Position numbers and translations under genes: made by a program
Notes under the pieces: model-generated
Databases searched by the model: none
What the model was told of the DNA's origin: nothing
Seen by the model: the letters and a program-made list of their open reading frames with translations, nothing else
Assembly: GCF_030849505.1 (NCBI RefSeq)
Contig: NZ_JAUJFI010000037.1
Coordinates: forward strand, 1-40,696
Reading direction: 5' to 3'
Length of the DNA stretch: 40,696 nucleotides
Source of the DNA: Azospirillum isscasi
Lineage (GTDB): Bacteria > Pseudomonadota > Alphaproteobacteria > Azospirillales > Azospirillaceae
In this document: positions 1 through 8,862 of the stretch, piece by piece
Layout of the letters: each line of letters begins with the position of its first letter
Numbering within the stretch: the stretch's first letter is position 1

Positions 1-1
1 G

Positions 2-886
2 GGCCGCGGGCCGGCGGCGGCCGGACCGGTGCGGTGCGGTGCGGAGTCCCTCGAAGCGGCGGCGCCCGCCGCGCCGGAGGACGGAGCGGCGCCACGGCCC
101 CGCATCCTGGTCGCCGAGGACCATCCGACCAACCGGCAGGTCATCCAGCGGCAGCTCGCCCTGTTGGGACAGACGGCGGACATGGCGGAGGACGGCGCCC
201 AGGCGCTGGCCCTCTGGCGCGAGAGGGATTACGCGCTGCTGCTGAGCGATTGCCAGATGCCGGAGATGGACGGTTTCGAACTGGCCCGCCGCATCCGCGC
301 GGAGGAGGAGACCGGCGGACGTCCCCGCCTGCCCATCGTCGCGATCACCGCCAACGCCATGGCCGGCGAGGCCCAGCGTTGTCTGGCCGCGGGGATGGAC
401 GACAGCGTGCCGAAGCCGCTGGAGATCGGCCAGTTGCGCCGCATGCTGGACCGCTATCTGCCGTCCGGCGCCGCGCCCGGACCGGAGGGGCCCCCCTCAC
501 TTTCCGAGGCGGCGGACAGCGGTCCCGATGGGCCGCCAATCGACGGCCCTCCCATTGATGTGGGCGTCCTGGCGACGCTGTTCGACGGGGACATGGAGTT
601 CGTCGGGCAACTGCTGCAGGAGTTCATCGTCTCCAACAGCGCCAGCCGCGACCGGCTGGTCGCCGCCCACGAGGCGGGGGATTGGGACACGGTGCGGCAG
701 GCGGCTCACAAGCTGGCGGGGTCCTCCCGCACGGTCGGGGCGCGCGATCTGGCCGCGGTGAGCGACGCCATCGAGCTGGCCTGCGTGGACCGGCGCCTGG
801 ACGGGGTCGGCGCGCTGGTCGCCCGCGCCGACGCGGAACTGGGCCGCGCCGCCGTCTTCATTCACGGAATGGCGCCGGTTCGCTGA
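2..886 (+). CDS. Hybrid sensor histidine kinase, C-terminal part (receiver + Hpt), truncated by window edge
   Basis: The frame is open to the left edge, so only the C-terminal 294 residues are present and the first Met-like codon (GTG at 29) is unlikely to be the start. A Pro/Ala-rich linker is followed by a receiver domain that begins RILVAEDHPTNRQV. Its phospho-acceptor Asp is in LLSDCQMPEMDG and its conserved Lys in VPKPLE. A second linker leads to an Hpt domain whose phospho-histidine lies in AAHKLAGSSRTVGA. This receiver-then-Hpt order is typical of BarA/EvgS-type phosphorelay kinases, so the missing part probably holds HisKA and HATPase domains. The signal and output are not visible. 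It converges on the chemoreceptor gene, with a 49-bp gap. Confidence 0.85.
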   Translation, partial: GRGPAAAGPVRCGAESLEAAAPAAPEDGAAPRPRILVAEDHPTNRQVIQRQLALLGQTADMAEDGAQALALWRERDYALLLSDCQMPEMDGFELARRIRAEEETGGRPRLPIVAITANAMAGEAQRCLAAGMDDSVPKPLEIGQLRRMLDRYLPSGAAPGPEGPPSLSEAADSGPDGPPIDGPPIDVGVLATLFDGDMEFVGQLLQEFIVSNSASRDRLVAAHEAGDWDTVRQAAHKLAGSSRTVGARDLAAVSDAIELACVDRRLDGVGALVARADAELGRAAVFIHGMAPVR

Positions 887-935
887 GACGGACCGGCGTC
901 CGCTTCAGCAAACCGGCGCCGGTCTCACCGTTCCG

Positions 936-2927
936 TCAGGCGGCCATGGGCCGTAGGCCGCGGTCGCGGACCAATGCGTCGAGCCGCCGCTGGAAGCCGG
1001 CCTTCGCCTCGTCCGGCAATTCGAAATGGACGTGGCAGTTGTGGGCGTCCACCGAGACCACGCTGAAGGGCAGGGGAACGCCGATGCCCTCGATGTGCAG
1101 CGTGCCGCGCGTGCCGGCCATGGCGCCGTCCCAGACCTGCAACGCCGCGCCGCTGGACGACAGGTTCTGCAGGCGGCAGGTCCGGCTGCCGGTGGGCGTG
1201 TCGGCGCGGACGGGCAGTTCGACCGCGTAGCGGGTCTCGCGCCGCCGGTCCACCTCGCTCATGGACGTGCGGACGACACGGACCAGGATGTTGCGCAGAT
1301 CGTCGATGCTGCCCGACACCTCGTCCGCGAAGACCCGGACGTCGGCGGCGCGGTCGCCGGTCACCTTGGCCTCGCCCGACACCTCGGCGATGCGGTGCGA
1401 CACCTCCCGCGCGGCGTCGGCGGTCTGGTTGACGTTCCGGCTGATTTCCTGGGTGGCGGCCCCCTGCTCCTCCATCGCGGCGGCAATGGCGGCGGCCACC
1501 TGATCCACCTCGGCGATGCTGCCGGTGATGGCGGAGACGGCGGCCACCGCGTCACCCGTCGCCGCCTCGATCCCGGCGATCTGGACGGCGATGTCCTCGG
1601 TCGCCTTGGCGGTCTGGTTGGCGAGGCTCTTGACCTCGCTGGCCACCACGGCGAAGCCCTTGCCCGCCTCCCCGGCGCGGGCCGCCTCGATGGTGGCGTT
1701 CAGCGCCAGCAGGTTGGTCTGGCTGGCGATGTTCTGGATCAACTGGGCGACGTCGCCGATCTTCTGCACGGCGTCGGACAGGGATTGGATGGTGCCGCGC
1801 GCCTGATCGCCCTTCTGCACGGCGCTGCGGGTGATGCTGCTGGCCTGGGCGACCTGGGTGCCGATTTCGTGGATGGAGGCGGCCAGTTCCTCCGACGCGG
1901 CGGCGACGGTCTGGGCGTTGCGCAGGGCCTGTTCCGCGGCGGCGGCCACGGACTGGCTGTTCACCCCCACGGCGCCCGCCGACTGGGCCATCGCCTCGGC
2001 GTTGGAGCCCATGCGCGAGGTCTGTTCGGCCACCCGGTCCACGGCGTTCCGGGTTTCGCGCTCCACCGTCTGGGCCATGTTCTCCAGGGCGTTGCGCTTG
2101 GCGGCCTCCGCCTGCTCGCGCTGGCGTTCCTGCTCGTCGCGCATGCGCTGGTTCTCCAGCCCGTTGGCCTTGAACACCTCCACCGCGCGGGCCATCTCGC
2201 CGATCTCGTCGCGCCCCTCGGCCCCGGGAACGGCGGCTCCGTAATCGCCGCCGGCGATCCGCCGCATGGATTCGGTCAGCCCCCCCACGGGCCGCACGAC
2301 GCGCAGCACCACCACCGCCATGCCGAGAAGTGCCATGGCGGTGCCGACTCCCAGCAGGATCCAGGAGGTCATGGCGGCGGCGCGATGGGTCGCCTGAGCC
2401 TCCTCGTAGTTTTCCCCGGCGATGCGGACCTGGAGGTCGATCAACAGGCCGATGCGGTCGGTGACGGGGTCGATGGTCTGGTACAGCTCCTTCCGGACGA
2501 AGCCGTCGAGCGCGCTGCCATCCTTGGCCGACAGAATGCCGATCAGCCGCTCGACCGCTTCGTCGGCCTTGGCCATGTCCGGCTTGATCTGGGCGGCGAG
2601 GGCCGCCTCCTCGGCGTTGAGCCTGTTGGCGAGGTAGGCGGACCAGCGCGATCGGATGTCGTCCTTCGCCTTGCGGACGGACGACAGGCTCTCGTCCCAG
2701 GTGAAGTTGCCGTTGCGGGCCTTGTGCGAGGCATCGACGACGAAGACGGCGTAGGCGTCCGAGATGATCTTCAGATCGCGCAACGGTAGCACGCGTTCGT
2801 CGTGGACGGAGCGCAGACCGTCGTTCGCGACGTTGAGCGCGCGCAGCCCGACCAGATCGCTGAGCCCCAGCAGAGCCCCCAGCAGGCCGAGGACTGCAAG
2901 CAGGATGGATTTAATAGTGAGTCGCAT
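936..2927 (-). CDS. Methyl-accepting chemotaxis protein with C-terminal PilZ domain
   Basis: A 663-aa membrane chemoreceptor. The chosen ATG ([10 protein letters not shown]) has a GGGGAG ribosome site 5 nt upstream; an earlier start would add a non-hydrophobic 38-aa leader. Order: transmembrane helix (about 5-30), periplasmic four-helix-bundle sensor (about 40-185), second transmembrane helix (about 187-212), HAMP, then the methyl-accepting signalling coiled coil with its conserved hairpin tip ([20 protein letters not shown]). The last ~90 residues form a PilZ domain, with an Arg-rich start ([10 protein letters not shown]) and NLSSSGAA, the two-part cyclic-di-GMP-binding signature. It should link ligand or energy sensing and c-di-GMP to CheA/CheY. 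PilZ-tailed receptors such as Tlp1 are known in Azospirillum. Ligand unknown. Confidence 0.93.
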   Translation of the reverse strand: MRLTIKSILLAVLGLLGALLGLSDLVGLRALNVANDGLRSVHDERVLPLRDLKIISDAYAVFVVDASHKARNGNFTWDESLSSVRKAKDDIRSRWSAYLANRLNAEEAALAAQIKPDMAKADEAVERLIGILSAKDGSALDGFVRKELYQTIDPVTDRIGLLIDLQVRIAGENYEEAQATHRAAAMTSWILLGVGTAMALLGMAVVVLRVVRPVGGLTESMRRIAGGDYGAAVPGAEGRDEIGEMARAVEVFKANGLENQRMRDEQERQREQAEAAKRNALENMAQTVERETRNAVDRVAEQTSRMGSNAEAMAQSAGAVGVNSQSVAAAAEQALRNAQTVAAASEELAASIHEIGTQVAQASSITRSAVQKGDQARGTIQSLSDAVQKIGDVAQLIQNIASQTNLLALNATIEAARAGEAGKGFAVVASEVKSLANQTAKATEDIAVQIAGIEAATGDAVAAVSAITGSIAEVDQVAAAIAAAMEEQGAATQEISRNVNQTADAAREVSHRIAEVSGEAKVTGDRAADVRVFADEVSGSIDDLRNILVRVVRTSMSEVDRRRETRYAVELPVRADTPTGSRTCRLQNLSSSGAALQVWDGAMAGTRGTLHIEGIGVPLPFSVVSVDAHNCHVHFELPDEAKAGFQRRLDALVRDRGLRPMAA

Positions 2928-3088
2928 GAAATGCTCCCCGCGGGGTGTTCTTGTCCCCGCCTTTTCTTGATCGTCTGGGAGCGGAATACTGAATTTGAAT
3001 TCGTAAAGAAAGAGAAAAGGCCGCTTTCGACATTCCGTCATACGATATCATAGACGCGGAAATGCATGGCGGCCTTTGATCGTTCCTT

Positions 3089-3134
3089 TTGCTTATTTCT
3101 TTTGCAGCGTCTTGCTTATTTCTTTTGCAGCGTC
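3089..3134. repeat. Perfect tandem duplication, 23 bp x 2
   Basis: The 23-bp unit TTGCTTATTTCTTTTGCAGC(GTC) occurs twice back to back (3089-3111 and 3112-3134). It lies in the AT-rich 231-bp gap between the stop of the 99-aa gene and the start of the chemoreceptor gene. It may be a recent slippage duplication or part of the chemoreceptor's upstream region. No other element is recognised in this gap. Confidence 0.85.
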
Positions 3135-3158
3135 GTTTCGCCGCAGCAACAAAAGGTT

Positions 3159-3458
3159 TCAGTGAACCTTCGTCTCGTTCCCATGGTCGCGGCGATAGAT
3201 ATGGACATGATAGGCAGCCATGGGATTGCCCCGGACATAATCCACCAGACGCCGCTCCGTCTCGGGCGTGGCGTTGCGGATCAGCATCTGCCAGGCCGGT
3301 TCCATGGTGGCGCGCCGGGTTTCATCGTGGGGAAGCATGATGAAACCCGCCCATTCGGGCCGGAAATCGGACAGATAGCTTTCCGCGTAATGCCGCATCA
3401 TGGCCGGGTCGTTGACGTTGACCGTTTCCATGTTCTCGAAGCAGACACGAAGCTGCAT
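3159..3458 (-). CDS. Hypothetical protein, 99 aa
   Basis: Not recognised. The start MQLRVCFENM is preceded by GGGAGACGGGAA, a good ribosome site; the longer in-frame upstream extension is low-complexity and overlaps the fixX terminator. The protein is rich in Met, His, Arg and Tyr, has no signal peptide or membrane segment, and looks like a small soluble alpha/beta protein (PEWAGFIMLPHDE, YHVHIYRRD). It is on the same strand as fixABCX but sits beyond that operon's terminator, so it probably has its own promoter. No NifA site is seen upstream. Confidence 0.6.
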   Translation of the reverse strand: MQLRVCFENMETVNVNDPAMMRHYAESYLSDFRPEWAGFIMLPHDETRRATMEPAWQMLIRNATPETERRLVDYVRGNPMAAYHVHIYRRDHGNETKVH

Positions 3459-3586
3459 TTCCCGTCTCCCTCGTTCCGCAAGCGTCGATGCAACGGATAT
3501 GTGAGGTTTCCGGCGCTTCTGCACCTGTCCGAAAGGCAGGGGCGGATATGCGGAAGATCGTTCCGGGGGGCGGCGCGGCGCGAAGA

Positions 3587-3615
3587 AACCCCTTTCCGCA
3601 GAGCGGAAAGGGGTT
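3587..3615 (-). terminator. Rho-independent terminator after fixX
   Basis: A perfect 13-bp stem (AACCCCTTTCCGC at 3587-3599 with its complement at 3603-3615) has a 3-nt loop. On the minus strand it is followed by TTTCTTC. It lies 75 nt beyond the fixX stop and should end the fixABCX transcript. Confidence 0.85.
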
Positions 3616-3689
3616 CTAGTCATGGCGGATAGGAGAGGGAGACGACCGGCACGCCGGCGGCGAAGGCCGTAGGCCCGCCGGTGCGTTCC

Positions 3690-3983
3690 TCAACCGAACT
3701 TATAACTGATGCCGTAACCGCCGCGCGGGTAGTCCCACTGAATATTTTCCTTGTCCTGGCAGACCACGCGGCAGGTGCCGCATTCCAGGCAGCCGTCGGT
3801 GGCCAGCGTCACGCTGCCGGTCTCGTTCTTGGTGTAGCAGGCCGCCGGGCAGCAGACGGTGCAGGCCTGGGACTCGCAGGACTTGCAGACCGCGTCGTTG
3901 CGGATCTGGATGTGCGGACGGCTCTCGTCCACGATGTAGCGGTTCTGGTACAGTTTCTCTTCGATCTTGACCATGATGCTCAT
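3690..3983 (-). CDS. fixX: FixX ferredoxin-like protein
   Basis: 97 aa. It is the Fe-S partner of the FixABCX complex and carries electrons between the FixC quinone oxidoreductase side and nitrogenase's ferredoxin or flavodoxin. Two Cys clusters are visible: [13 protein letters not shown] (Cys33, 36, 41, 44/45, 49) and [11 protein letters not shown] (Cys65, 68, 71, 75). The C-terminus [15 protein letters not shown] is typical of FixX. Its ATG overlaps the fixC stop as ATGA, so the two are translationally coupled; an alternative ATG lies three codons in. It is the last gene of the operon, before a strong hairpin. Confidence 0.95.
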   Translation of the reverse strand: MSIMVKIEEKLYQNRYIVDESRPHIQIRNDAVCKSCESQACTVCCPAACYTKNETGSVTLATDGCLECGTCRVVCQDKENIQWDYPRGGYGISYKFG

Positions 3984-5281
3984 CGCACGGCCCTCACCAG
4001 CTTGATTGCGTCGCCGACCAGCCCCAGGACCGACCGCTTCTTGACGAAGGACTTCATGATCTCCTTCTCCTTCGTCTTCTTGTCCACGCTGTCCACGGTG
4101 AACCAGTTGTGGGCGGCGGCGGTCAGCGTGTCGGGATAGGCGCCGAAGAACTGCTTGTTCTCGTGCATGATGCCCGGCAGGTTCCGGTACTTCTTCAGGT
4201 CCTTCATGATGAAGCTGTCGTCCAGTTTCTTCTTGTAGGCGGCGAGGTTGGCGGCGTTGAAGGACTTGCCGGCCTGCTTCAGCTCGATCACCGTCTCCGC
4301 CGCCATGCGGCCCGACGCCATGGCGAGGTTGGAGCCCTCGCGGTGGGCGGCGTTGTTGAAGTGGGCGGCGTCGCCGACCACCATCCAACCGTCGCCGTAG
4401 AGCTGCGGAACCGCCTTGTAGCCGCCCTCGGGGATCATGTGGGCGGCGTATTCCTTCATCTCCGCCCCTTCGATCAGCGGCTTGATGACGGGGTGGTTCT
4501 TCAGGTCCTCCAGCATCTTGTAGGGCGGGATGGCGCCCTGCTTGAAGTCGGAGATCAGGCAACCGATGCCGATCGTCAGCGATTCCTTGTTGGTGTAGAG
4601 GAACGCCGTGCCGACCATGCCCTTGGTCACCTTGCCCATGATCTCGATGACCACGCCCTCGTCGTCCTTCAGGCCGAAGCGCTGCTGGATCAGCTCGGGA
4701 TCGATGAACAGGATCTCCTTGACCGCCAGCGCGACGTTCTGCGGCGCCAGCTCCGGCTGGAAGCCGGTGCGGCGGGCCAGCAGGGCGTTCACGCCGTCGG
4801 CCATGATGACCACGTCGGCGTGGATCTCGCCGCCCTCGCGATCGGTGCGCACGCCGATGACCTTGCCGGACGGGTCGCGGATCAGCTCCGTCACCGTGGT
4901 CTCGCAGATCTGGAGGCCGCCGGCCTCGCGGATCTTCTCGGAGAACCACTTGTCGATGTTGGCGCGGATGATCGTGTAGCGGTTCGGCGTCTCGCTGTTG
5001 AAGGCGTCCGACCGGTAGTTGGTGCCGATGTAGTTGTCGTCGCCGAGCAGCCAGATGCGCTGTTCGATGATGTGGCGCTCGGTCGGGCAATCCTCCCGGA
5101 AGTCCGGGATGATCTTTTCCAGCTCGGCGGCGTACATGATGCCGCCCTGGACGTTCTTGGCGCCGGGATATTCCCCGCGCTCAAGCTGAAGGACGCTGAG
5201 GCCCTGCTTGGCCAGCGTGTAGGCCGCCGCGTTGCCGGACGGGCCGGCACCGATGACGATGGCGTCGAACTTTTCGACCAT
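3980..5281 (-). CDS. fixC: FixC, FAD-dependent flavoprotein-quinone oxidoreductase
   Basis: 433 aa, the usual FixC length and homologous to ETF-ubiquinone oxidoreductase. The N-terminal Rossmann dinucleotide motif ([20 protein letters not shown], about residues 9-28) binds FAD, and a second FAD-contacting segment is [18 protein letters not shown]. In the FixABCX bifurcating complex it passes the exergonic electron to quinone while FixX takes the low-potential electron. The ATG has AAGGA just upstream. It is 29 nt downstream of fixB and overlaps fixX by 4 nt. Confidence 0.96.
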   Translation of the reverse strand: MVEKFDAIVIGAGPSGNAAAYTLAKQGLSVLQLERGEYPGAKNVQGGIMYAAELEKIIPDFREDCPTERHIIEQRIWLLGDDNYIGTNYRSDAFNSETPNRYTIIRANIDKWFSEKIREAGGLQICETTVTELIRDPSGKVIGVRTDREGGEIHADVVIMADGVNALLARRTGFQPELAPQNVALAVKEILFIDPELIQQRFGLKDDEGVVIEIMGKVTKGMVGTAFLYTNKESLTIGIGCLISDFKQGAIPPYKMLEDLKNHPVIKPLIEGAEMKEYAAHMIPEGGYKAVPQLYGDGWMVVGDAAHFNNAAHREGSNLAMASGRMAAETVIELKQAGKSFNAANLAAYKKKLDDSFIMKDLKKYRNLPGIMHENKQFFGAYPDTLTAAAHNWFTVDSVDKKTKEKEIMKSFVKKRSVLGLVGDAIKLVRAVR

Positions 5282-5310
5282 GGTCCTTGTGGCTCCTTAT
5301 CGTCCGGAAA

Positions 5311-6390
5311 TCAGCCGGCCAGCCGGTTGACCGAGAGGCGCTTGCCGAAGGCGTCGGTCAGGGCAGGCAGGATGGTCAGCGCGTCGCCGACCAGCCCGAG
5401 ATGGGCGAAGTCGAAAATCGGCGCGTTGGCGTCGGTGTTGATGGCCAGGATCAGGTCGGACTTCTCCATGCCGACCCGGTGCTGGATGGCGCCGGAGATG
5501 CCGGCGGCGATGTACAGTTTCGGGCGCACCGTCTTGCCGGTCTGCCCGACCTGACGGTCGAAGCCGGTCCAGCCGGCCTGCACCAGCGGGCGGGTCACCC
5601 CGACCTCGCCGCCCAGAACCTTGGCGAGGTCGAAGACCAGCTTCAGGTTCTCCGGCTTGCCCAGCCCCTTGCCCGCCGCCACGATGATGTCGGCGAAGGC
5701 GAGCTGCGCCTCGGTCTGCTCGCGGTCGGCGATGAAGCTCAGCACCTTGGTGATGACGTCGTCCTCGCGGAGCGTGGGGAACACCTCCACCACGCGGCCG
5801 GTGCGGCTGCCGTCGCGGTCGGGCATGGACATCACGCGCGGGCGCACCGTGGCCATCTGGGGGCGGTAGGCCAGCGTCTGGATGGTGCACAGCAGCGTGC
5901 CGCCGAAAGTCGGACGGGTGGCCGCCAGCGACCGGTTGTCCATGTAGATGTCCAGCTCGGTGCAGTCGGCGGTCAGGCCGGTGGCGAGCGTGGTGGCGAT
6001 GGCGCCGGCCAGGTCGCGGCCCAGCGTGGTGGCGCCCAGCAGCACGATCTCCGGCTTGTAAGTGTTGACCACGTCGGTCATCACCCGCGTGTAGGGATCG
6101 GTGCGGTAGTCGGCCAGGACCGGATCGGTCACCTTGTAGACGACGTCCGCGCCATAGGTGAATGCGTCGGCGCAGATGGCGTTCAGGTCCGGGCTGTCGG
6201 CGCCCAGCACCACGGCCCCCACCTCGACCCCCAGCTTGTCGGCGAGCTTGCGGGCCTCGCCCACCAGCTCCCACGACACGGAATGGACGGAGCCGCGCTC
6301 CTGCTCCACGATCACCCAGATGCCCTTGTATTCCTTCAGGTGCTCGGGCAGTTGGAACTTGCGTCCCTGCGGCTTGCTTGGTTCGCTCAT
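5311..6390 (-). CDS. fixB: FixB, electron-transfer flavoprotein alpha subunit
   Basis: 359 aa, the ETF-alpha homologue of the FixABCX complex. The N-terminal half is the ETF alpha/beta domain ([20 protein letters not shown] onward). The C-terminal half is the FAD-binding domain, with the diagnostic segment [20 protein letters not shown] and the following [15 protein letters not shown]. The ATG is preceded by GGAGACATCCCG. It forms a heterodimer with FixA that oxidises NADH and bifurcates electrons to quinone and to ferredoxin or flavodoxin. It sits between fixA (39-nt gap) and fixC. Confidence 0.96.
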   Translation of the reverse strand: MSEPSKPQGRKFQLPEHLKEYKGIWVIVEQERGSVHSVSWELVGEARKLADKLGVEVGAVVLGADSPDLNAICADAFTYGADVVYKVTDPVLADYRTDPYTRVMTDVVNTYKPEIVLLGATTLGRDLAGAIATTLATGLTADCTELDIYMDNRSLAATRPTFGGTLLCTIQTLAYRPQMATVRPRVMSMPDRDGSRTGRVVEVFPTLREDDVITKVLSFIADREQTEAQLAFADIIVAAGKGLGKPENLKLVFDLAKVLGGEVGVTRPLVQAGWTGFDRQVGQTGKTVRPKLYIAAGISGAIQHRVGMEKSDLILAINTDANAPIFDFAHLGLVGDALTILPALTDAFGKRLSVNRLAG

Positions 6391-6429
6391 CGGGATGTCT
6401 CCGGCGGAGGATTCGTCAGGAACGGCGCG

Positions 6430-7296
6430 TCACAGCCCGGCGGCGGCGCGGGCGAGCAGCTCGTCGGCGAGTTTCGGCTGGGCGCCGAGGATGGCCTCGA
6501 CCGCGGCGGCGGCCATCGCCTCAGCGCTGGGGGCCTCAGCACTGGGGGCCTCGGCCTCGATCATCTTGGCCTTCTGGGCGCGCGGCTTCGGCACGAAGAC
6601 CTTCGACACGACGGTGGGCGAGCCCTTCAGGCCGACCTTCGTCTCCTCGGCGCCGGTGGTGTCCTTGCTCCAGGTCTTCAGGCTGTAGCGGGCGGAGCGG
6701 AACATGTCGTCCATCTTGCCGAAGCGGATGGTGTTCGTGCCCTCCAGCATCGTGATCATGCAGGGCAGGGCGGTCTTCAGCACCTGCACGCCGCCTTCGG
6801 AGCGGCGGTGCACGACGATCTCCTTCGCACCCTGGTCGATCGATTCGATCTTCGTGATGTAGGTGAGCTGCTGGAAGCCCAGCCGGGTCGCGATGCCCGG
6901 ACCGACCTGCGCGGTGTCGCCGTCCACCGTCTGCTTGCCGCAGAAGACCAGATCGACCGTCTCTTCCTCCGACAGCTTCTTGATCGCCGACGTCAGGGCG
7001 TAGGAGGTGGCCAGCGTGTCCGAGCCCGCGAACTTGCGGTCGGTCAGCAGCACCGCGTCGTCGGCGCCCAGCGACAGCGCCTTGCGAAGCGAGGTTTCGG
7101 CCATCGGCGGCCCCATGGTCAGGACGGTCACGCGGGCGCCGACCTTGTCCTTGATCCGCAGCGCCTCCTCCAGCGAGAAGAGGTCGAAGGGGTTGATGAT
7201 GGCCGGGACGCCCTGACGCATGATCGTGTTCGTCACGGGGTGGATGCGGATCTGGGCGCTGTCGGGCACCTGTTTGATACAGACAACGATGTGCAT
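6430..7296 (-). CDS. fixA: FixA, electron-transfer flavoprotein beta subunit
   Basis: 288 aa. The start MHIVVCIKQVPDSAQIR is the classical ETF-beta N-terminus and has an AAGGAG ribosome site; an earlier in-frame Met would overlap the promoter. The body contains the ETF-beta fold (YALTSAIKKL, VFCGKQTVDGDTAQVGPGIA). The C-terminal ~35 residues are an Ala/Pro/Glu-rich tail with a short repeat (EAPSAEAPSAEA), encoded by a near-duplicated stretch around 6520-6550. It is the first gene of fixABCX, about 45-50 nt downstream of the predicted transcription start of a -24/-12 promoter. Confidence 0.96.
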   Translation of the reverse strand: MHIVVCIKQVPDSAQIRIHPVTNTIMRQGVPAIINPFDLFSLEEALRIKDKVGARVTVLTMGPPMAETSLRKALSLGADDAVLLTDRKFAGSDTLATSYALTSAIKKLSEEETVDLVFCGKQTVDGDTAQVGPGIATRLGFQQLTYITKIESIDQGAKEIVVHRRSEGGVQVLKTALPCMITMLEGTNTIRFGKMDDMFRSARYSLKTWSKDTTGAEETKVGLKGSPTVVSKVFVPKPRAQKAKMIEAEAPSAEAPSAEAMAAAAVEAILGAQPKLADELLARAAAGL

Positions 7297-7350
7297 CCCG
7301 GTCTCCTTGACATTCCGCCGCCTGTCGCGCGGCGTGGCTATGGTCTTACC

Positions 7351-7366
7351 AGCAAGCGGCGTGCCA
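7351..7366 (-). promoter_or_regulatory. Sigma-54 (-24/-12) promoter of fixABCX
   Basis: The minus strand reads TGGCACGCCGCTTGCT, an exact fit to the TGGCACG-N4-TTGCW consensus. Transcription should start near 7341. The same 16 bp recur exactly at the iscA-nifUSV promoter. The 366-bp gap between fixA and nifW holds this promoter, an IHF-like site, three NifA sites and the nifW terminator. Confidence 0.93.
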
Positions 7367-7394
7367 GTTTTGTGCGGATGCGGTAAGATACTGA

Positions 7395-7407
7395 TATCAA
7401 TCATTTT
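7395..7407 (+). promoter_or_regulatory. IHF-like site between fixA promoter and NifA sites
   Basis: TATCAATCATTTT matches the IHF consensus WATCAANNNNTTR at 12 of 13 positions. It lies between the -24 box and the nearest upstream activator, where a bend would help NifA reach the polymerase. Family knowledge plus motif reading; binding not shown. Confidence 0.5.
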
Positions 7408-7424
7408 TTCCGGCGTTGAGGGAT

Positions 7425-7440
7425 TGTCGCAAAAACGACA
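7425..7440 (-). promoter_or_regulatory. NifA upstream activator site, fixA (proximal)
   Basis: TGTCGCAAAAACGACA is a perfect TGT-N10-ACA NifA site, about 60 bp upstream of the -24 box of the fixA promoter. Confidence 0.85.
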
Positions 7441-7451
7441 AAGGACGCGCG

Positions 7452-7467
7452 TGTCGGCTTCTCAACA
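7452..7467 (-). promoter_or_regulatory. NifA upstream activator site, fixA (middle)
   Basis: TGTCGGCTTCTCAACA is a perfect TGT-N10-ACA site about 86 bp upstream of the -24 box, spaced 27 bp (centre to centre) from the proximal site. Confidence 0.75.
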
Positions 7468-7524
7468 GGGCGCCGCTCCGATGGCCGGTCCCGGGCCCCG
7501 GTCCGCCCGCGCCCGCCCGGCTTC

Positions 7525-7540
7525 TGTCGCCTACCGGACA
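7525..7540 (-). promoter_or_regulatory. NifA upstream activator site, fixA (distal)
   Basis: TGTCGCCTACCGGACA is a perfect TGT-N10-ACA site about 160 bp upstream of the -24 box. It is between the nifW terminator and the other two sites. Three perfect sites for one promoter is the largest number in this window. Confidence 0.7.
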
Positions 7541-7595
7541 AACCCGACAACGGCCGCCGGGCCATGGCCTGAAAACGAGACGGCCTGAAAACGAG

Positions 7596-7638
7596 ACGGC
7601 CTGCGGACGCTCGCCGGGATGGCGGGTCCGCAGGCCGT
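7596..7638 (-). terminator. Terminator after nifW
   Basis: A perfect 13-bp stem (ACGGCCTGCGGAC at 7596-7608 with its complement at 7626-7638) encloses a loop that can itself pair (CGCC/GGCG). It lies 24 nt beyond the nifW stop. On the minus strand it is followed by TCTCGTTTTC, and that segment is present twice (16-bp direct repeat in 7566-7597). It should end the iscA-nifUSV-cysE-nifW transcript. Confidence 0.8.
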
Positions 7639-7662
7639 TCTGGAAACGGAGGATGGCGGGGA

Positions 7663-7986
7663 TCAACCCGGCAGCAGGGCGTCCAGCGGGACGAAGCGGT
7701 CGGCCATCCGGCGCGCCTCTTCCTTGTGGACCTTGAAGGTCTTCTCCGCGATGGCGTTGGACGCCACGAAGTCCTGGTAGGCGCGCTCCAGATGGGCGTG
7801 GTAGCGGGCGGCCATACCCTCGTCGTCCAGGGAGTCCAGCCCGGTGTCGGCGGACAGGTAGTCGTGGAAGCGCTGCAGGATGTGCAGGCGGTTCACGTGC
7901 ACCACGCGCTGCTCGTAGGTGACGCCGAGGAAACGCAGGAAGTCCTCCGCGGTTTCCAGATCCTCCAGATCGTCCTTGAAGCTCAT
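7663..7986 (-). CDS. nifW: NifW, nitrogenase-stabilising/protective protein
   Basis: 107 aa, full length for NifW. The N-terminal ETAEDFLRFLGVTYEQRVV and the helical LHILQRFHDYL and YHAHLERAYQDFV segments are characteristic of the family. NifW binds MoFe protein and protects it from oxygen or assists its maturation. The ATG is preceded by a GAAAGGAC ribosome site. It is the last gene of the operon, 17 nt after cysE and just before a strong hairpin terminator. Confidence 0.93.
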   Translation of the reverse strand: MSFKDDLEDLETAEDFLRFLGVTYEQRVVHVNRLHILQRFHDYLSADTGLDSLDDEGMAARYHAHLERAYQDFVASNAIAEKTFKVHKEEARRMADRFVPLDALLPG

Positions 7987-8003
7987 GGCGGGGTCCTTTC
8001 CGT

Positions 8004-8849
8004 TCAGATGACGTAGTGATCGGCGCGTGTGCCGGTGTCGTGGTTTGCGCAGGCGTCCTGGTCGCACAGGTTGCCGCAGCTCCGGCAGGCGATGCCGTCG
8101 AGCGGCAGGTCGTCCAGCCGGATGGCGTCGAGCGGGGCGGGACGCGCGGCGTCCTCCGCCGCGTGGGCCTCCAGCCGGGCCTCGATGCGGTTGATGTGGT
8201 CGATCAGGCAGGCGATGGCCTTGCCCACCGGGTCGGGCATCAGGTGGTGGTCCAGGTCGATGCCGTGGGCCGCCAGACGGCGCTGGGTGTCCGGGCGGAC
8301 GACGCGGCCCGGGATGCCGACCACCGTCATGCCGTCCGGCACGTCCTTGGTCACCACCGAGTTGGCGCCGACGCGGCAGTTGGCGCCCACGGTGATCGGC
8401 CCCAGGATCTTGGCGCCGGACCCGACCAGCACGCCGTCGCCCAGCGTCGGGTGGCGCTTGCCTTTGGTCCAGGAGGTGCCGCCCAGCGTGACGCCGTGAT
8501 AGAGCGTCACATCGTCGCCGACCTCCGCCGTCTCGCCGATGACGACGCCGGCCCCATGGTCGATGAAGAAGCGGCGGCCGATGGTGGCCCCGGGGTGGAT
8601 GTCGATGTTGGTCAGCGCGCGGGCCAGATAGGACAGGAAGCGCGCCGGCCAGCGCAGGCCCCGCCGCCACGCGGCGTTGGACAGCCGGTGGATGACCAGC
8701 GCGTGGATGCCGGGGTAGCAGGTCAGCACGTCGAGGACGTTGCGCGCCGCCGGGTCGCGGTCGAAGACGCAGGCGACATCCTCGCGCAGGAGCCGCCAGA
8801 GGCTGGTCTCGTTCACGGCGAGGTCCGGGTGGGCGTCGATCGCGGCCAT
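8004..8849 (-). CDS. cysE: Serine O-acetyltransferase, nif-linked CysE
   Basis: 281 aa. It acetylates L-serine with acetyl-CoA to give O-acetylserine, the precursor of cysteine. The left-handed beta-helix hexapeptide repeats are clear ([25 protein letters not shown] and onward), with catalytic His residues in the FIDHGAG and LYHGVTLGG segments. Being inside nifUSV suggests it supplies cysteine for NifS sulfur mobilisation under nitrogen-fixing conditions, as with nif-linked cysE1 of Azotobacter. The C-terminus is unusual: beyond the catalytic domain there is a four-Cys motif ([13 protein letters not shown]) before a short polar tail. GGAGG lies just upstream of the ATG, 13 nt after nifV. Confidence 0.95.
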   Translation of the reverse strand: MAAIDAHPDLAVNETSLWRLLREDVACVFDRDPAARNVLDVLTCYPGIHALVIHRLSNAAWRRGLRWPARFLSYLARALTNIDIHPGATIGRRFFIDHGAGVVIGETAEVGDDVTLYHGVTLGGTSWTKGKRHPTLGDGVLVGSGAKILGPITVGANCRVGANSVVTKDVPDGMTVVGIPGRVVRPDTQRRLAAHGIDLDHHLMPDPVGKAIACLIDHINRIEARLEAHAAEDAARPAPLDAIRLDDLPLDGIACRSCGNLCDQDACANHDTGTRADHYVI

Positions 8850-8862
8850 GGGGTCCTCCGGA

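Noticed and set aside
1026-2789. 587-codon plus-strand open frame opposite the chemoreceptor
   Set aside because: Antisense shadow with repetitive Gly/His/Asp/Leu composition; the minus-strand frame is a textbook chemoreceptor.
4109-5554. Long plus-strand open frame opposite fixC
   Set aside because: Antisense shadow of a high-GC gene; the fixC frame has clear motifs and the opposite frame is low-complexity His/Val/Gly/Leu-rich.
6510-6560. Short near-repeat in fixA (GGGGGCCTCAGC-type units) as possible CRISPR or regulatory repeat
   Set aside because: It simply encodes the Ala/Glu/Pro repeat in the FixA C-terminal tail.
7397-7666. 89-codon minus-strand frame between nifW and fixA
   Set aside because: It covers the NifA sites and the nifW terminator, has no ribosome site and has low-complexity composition.
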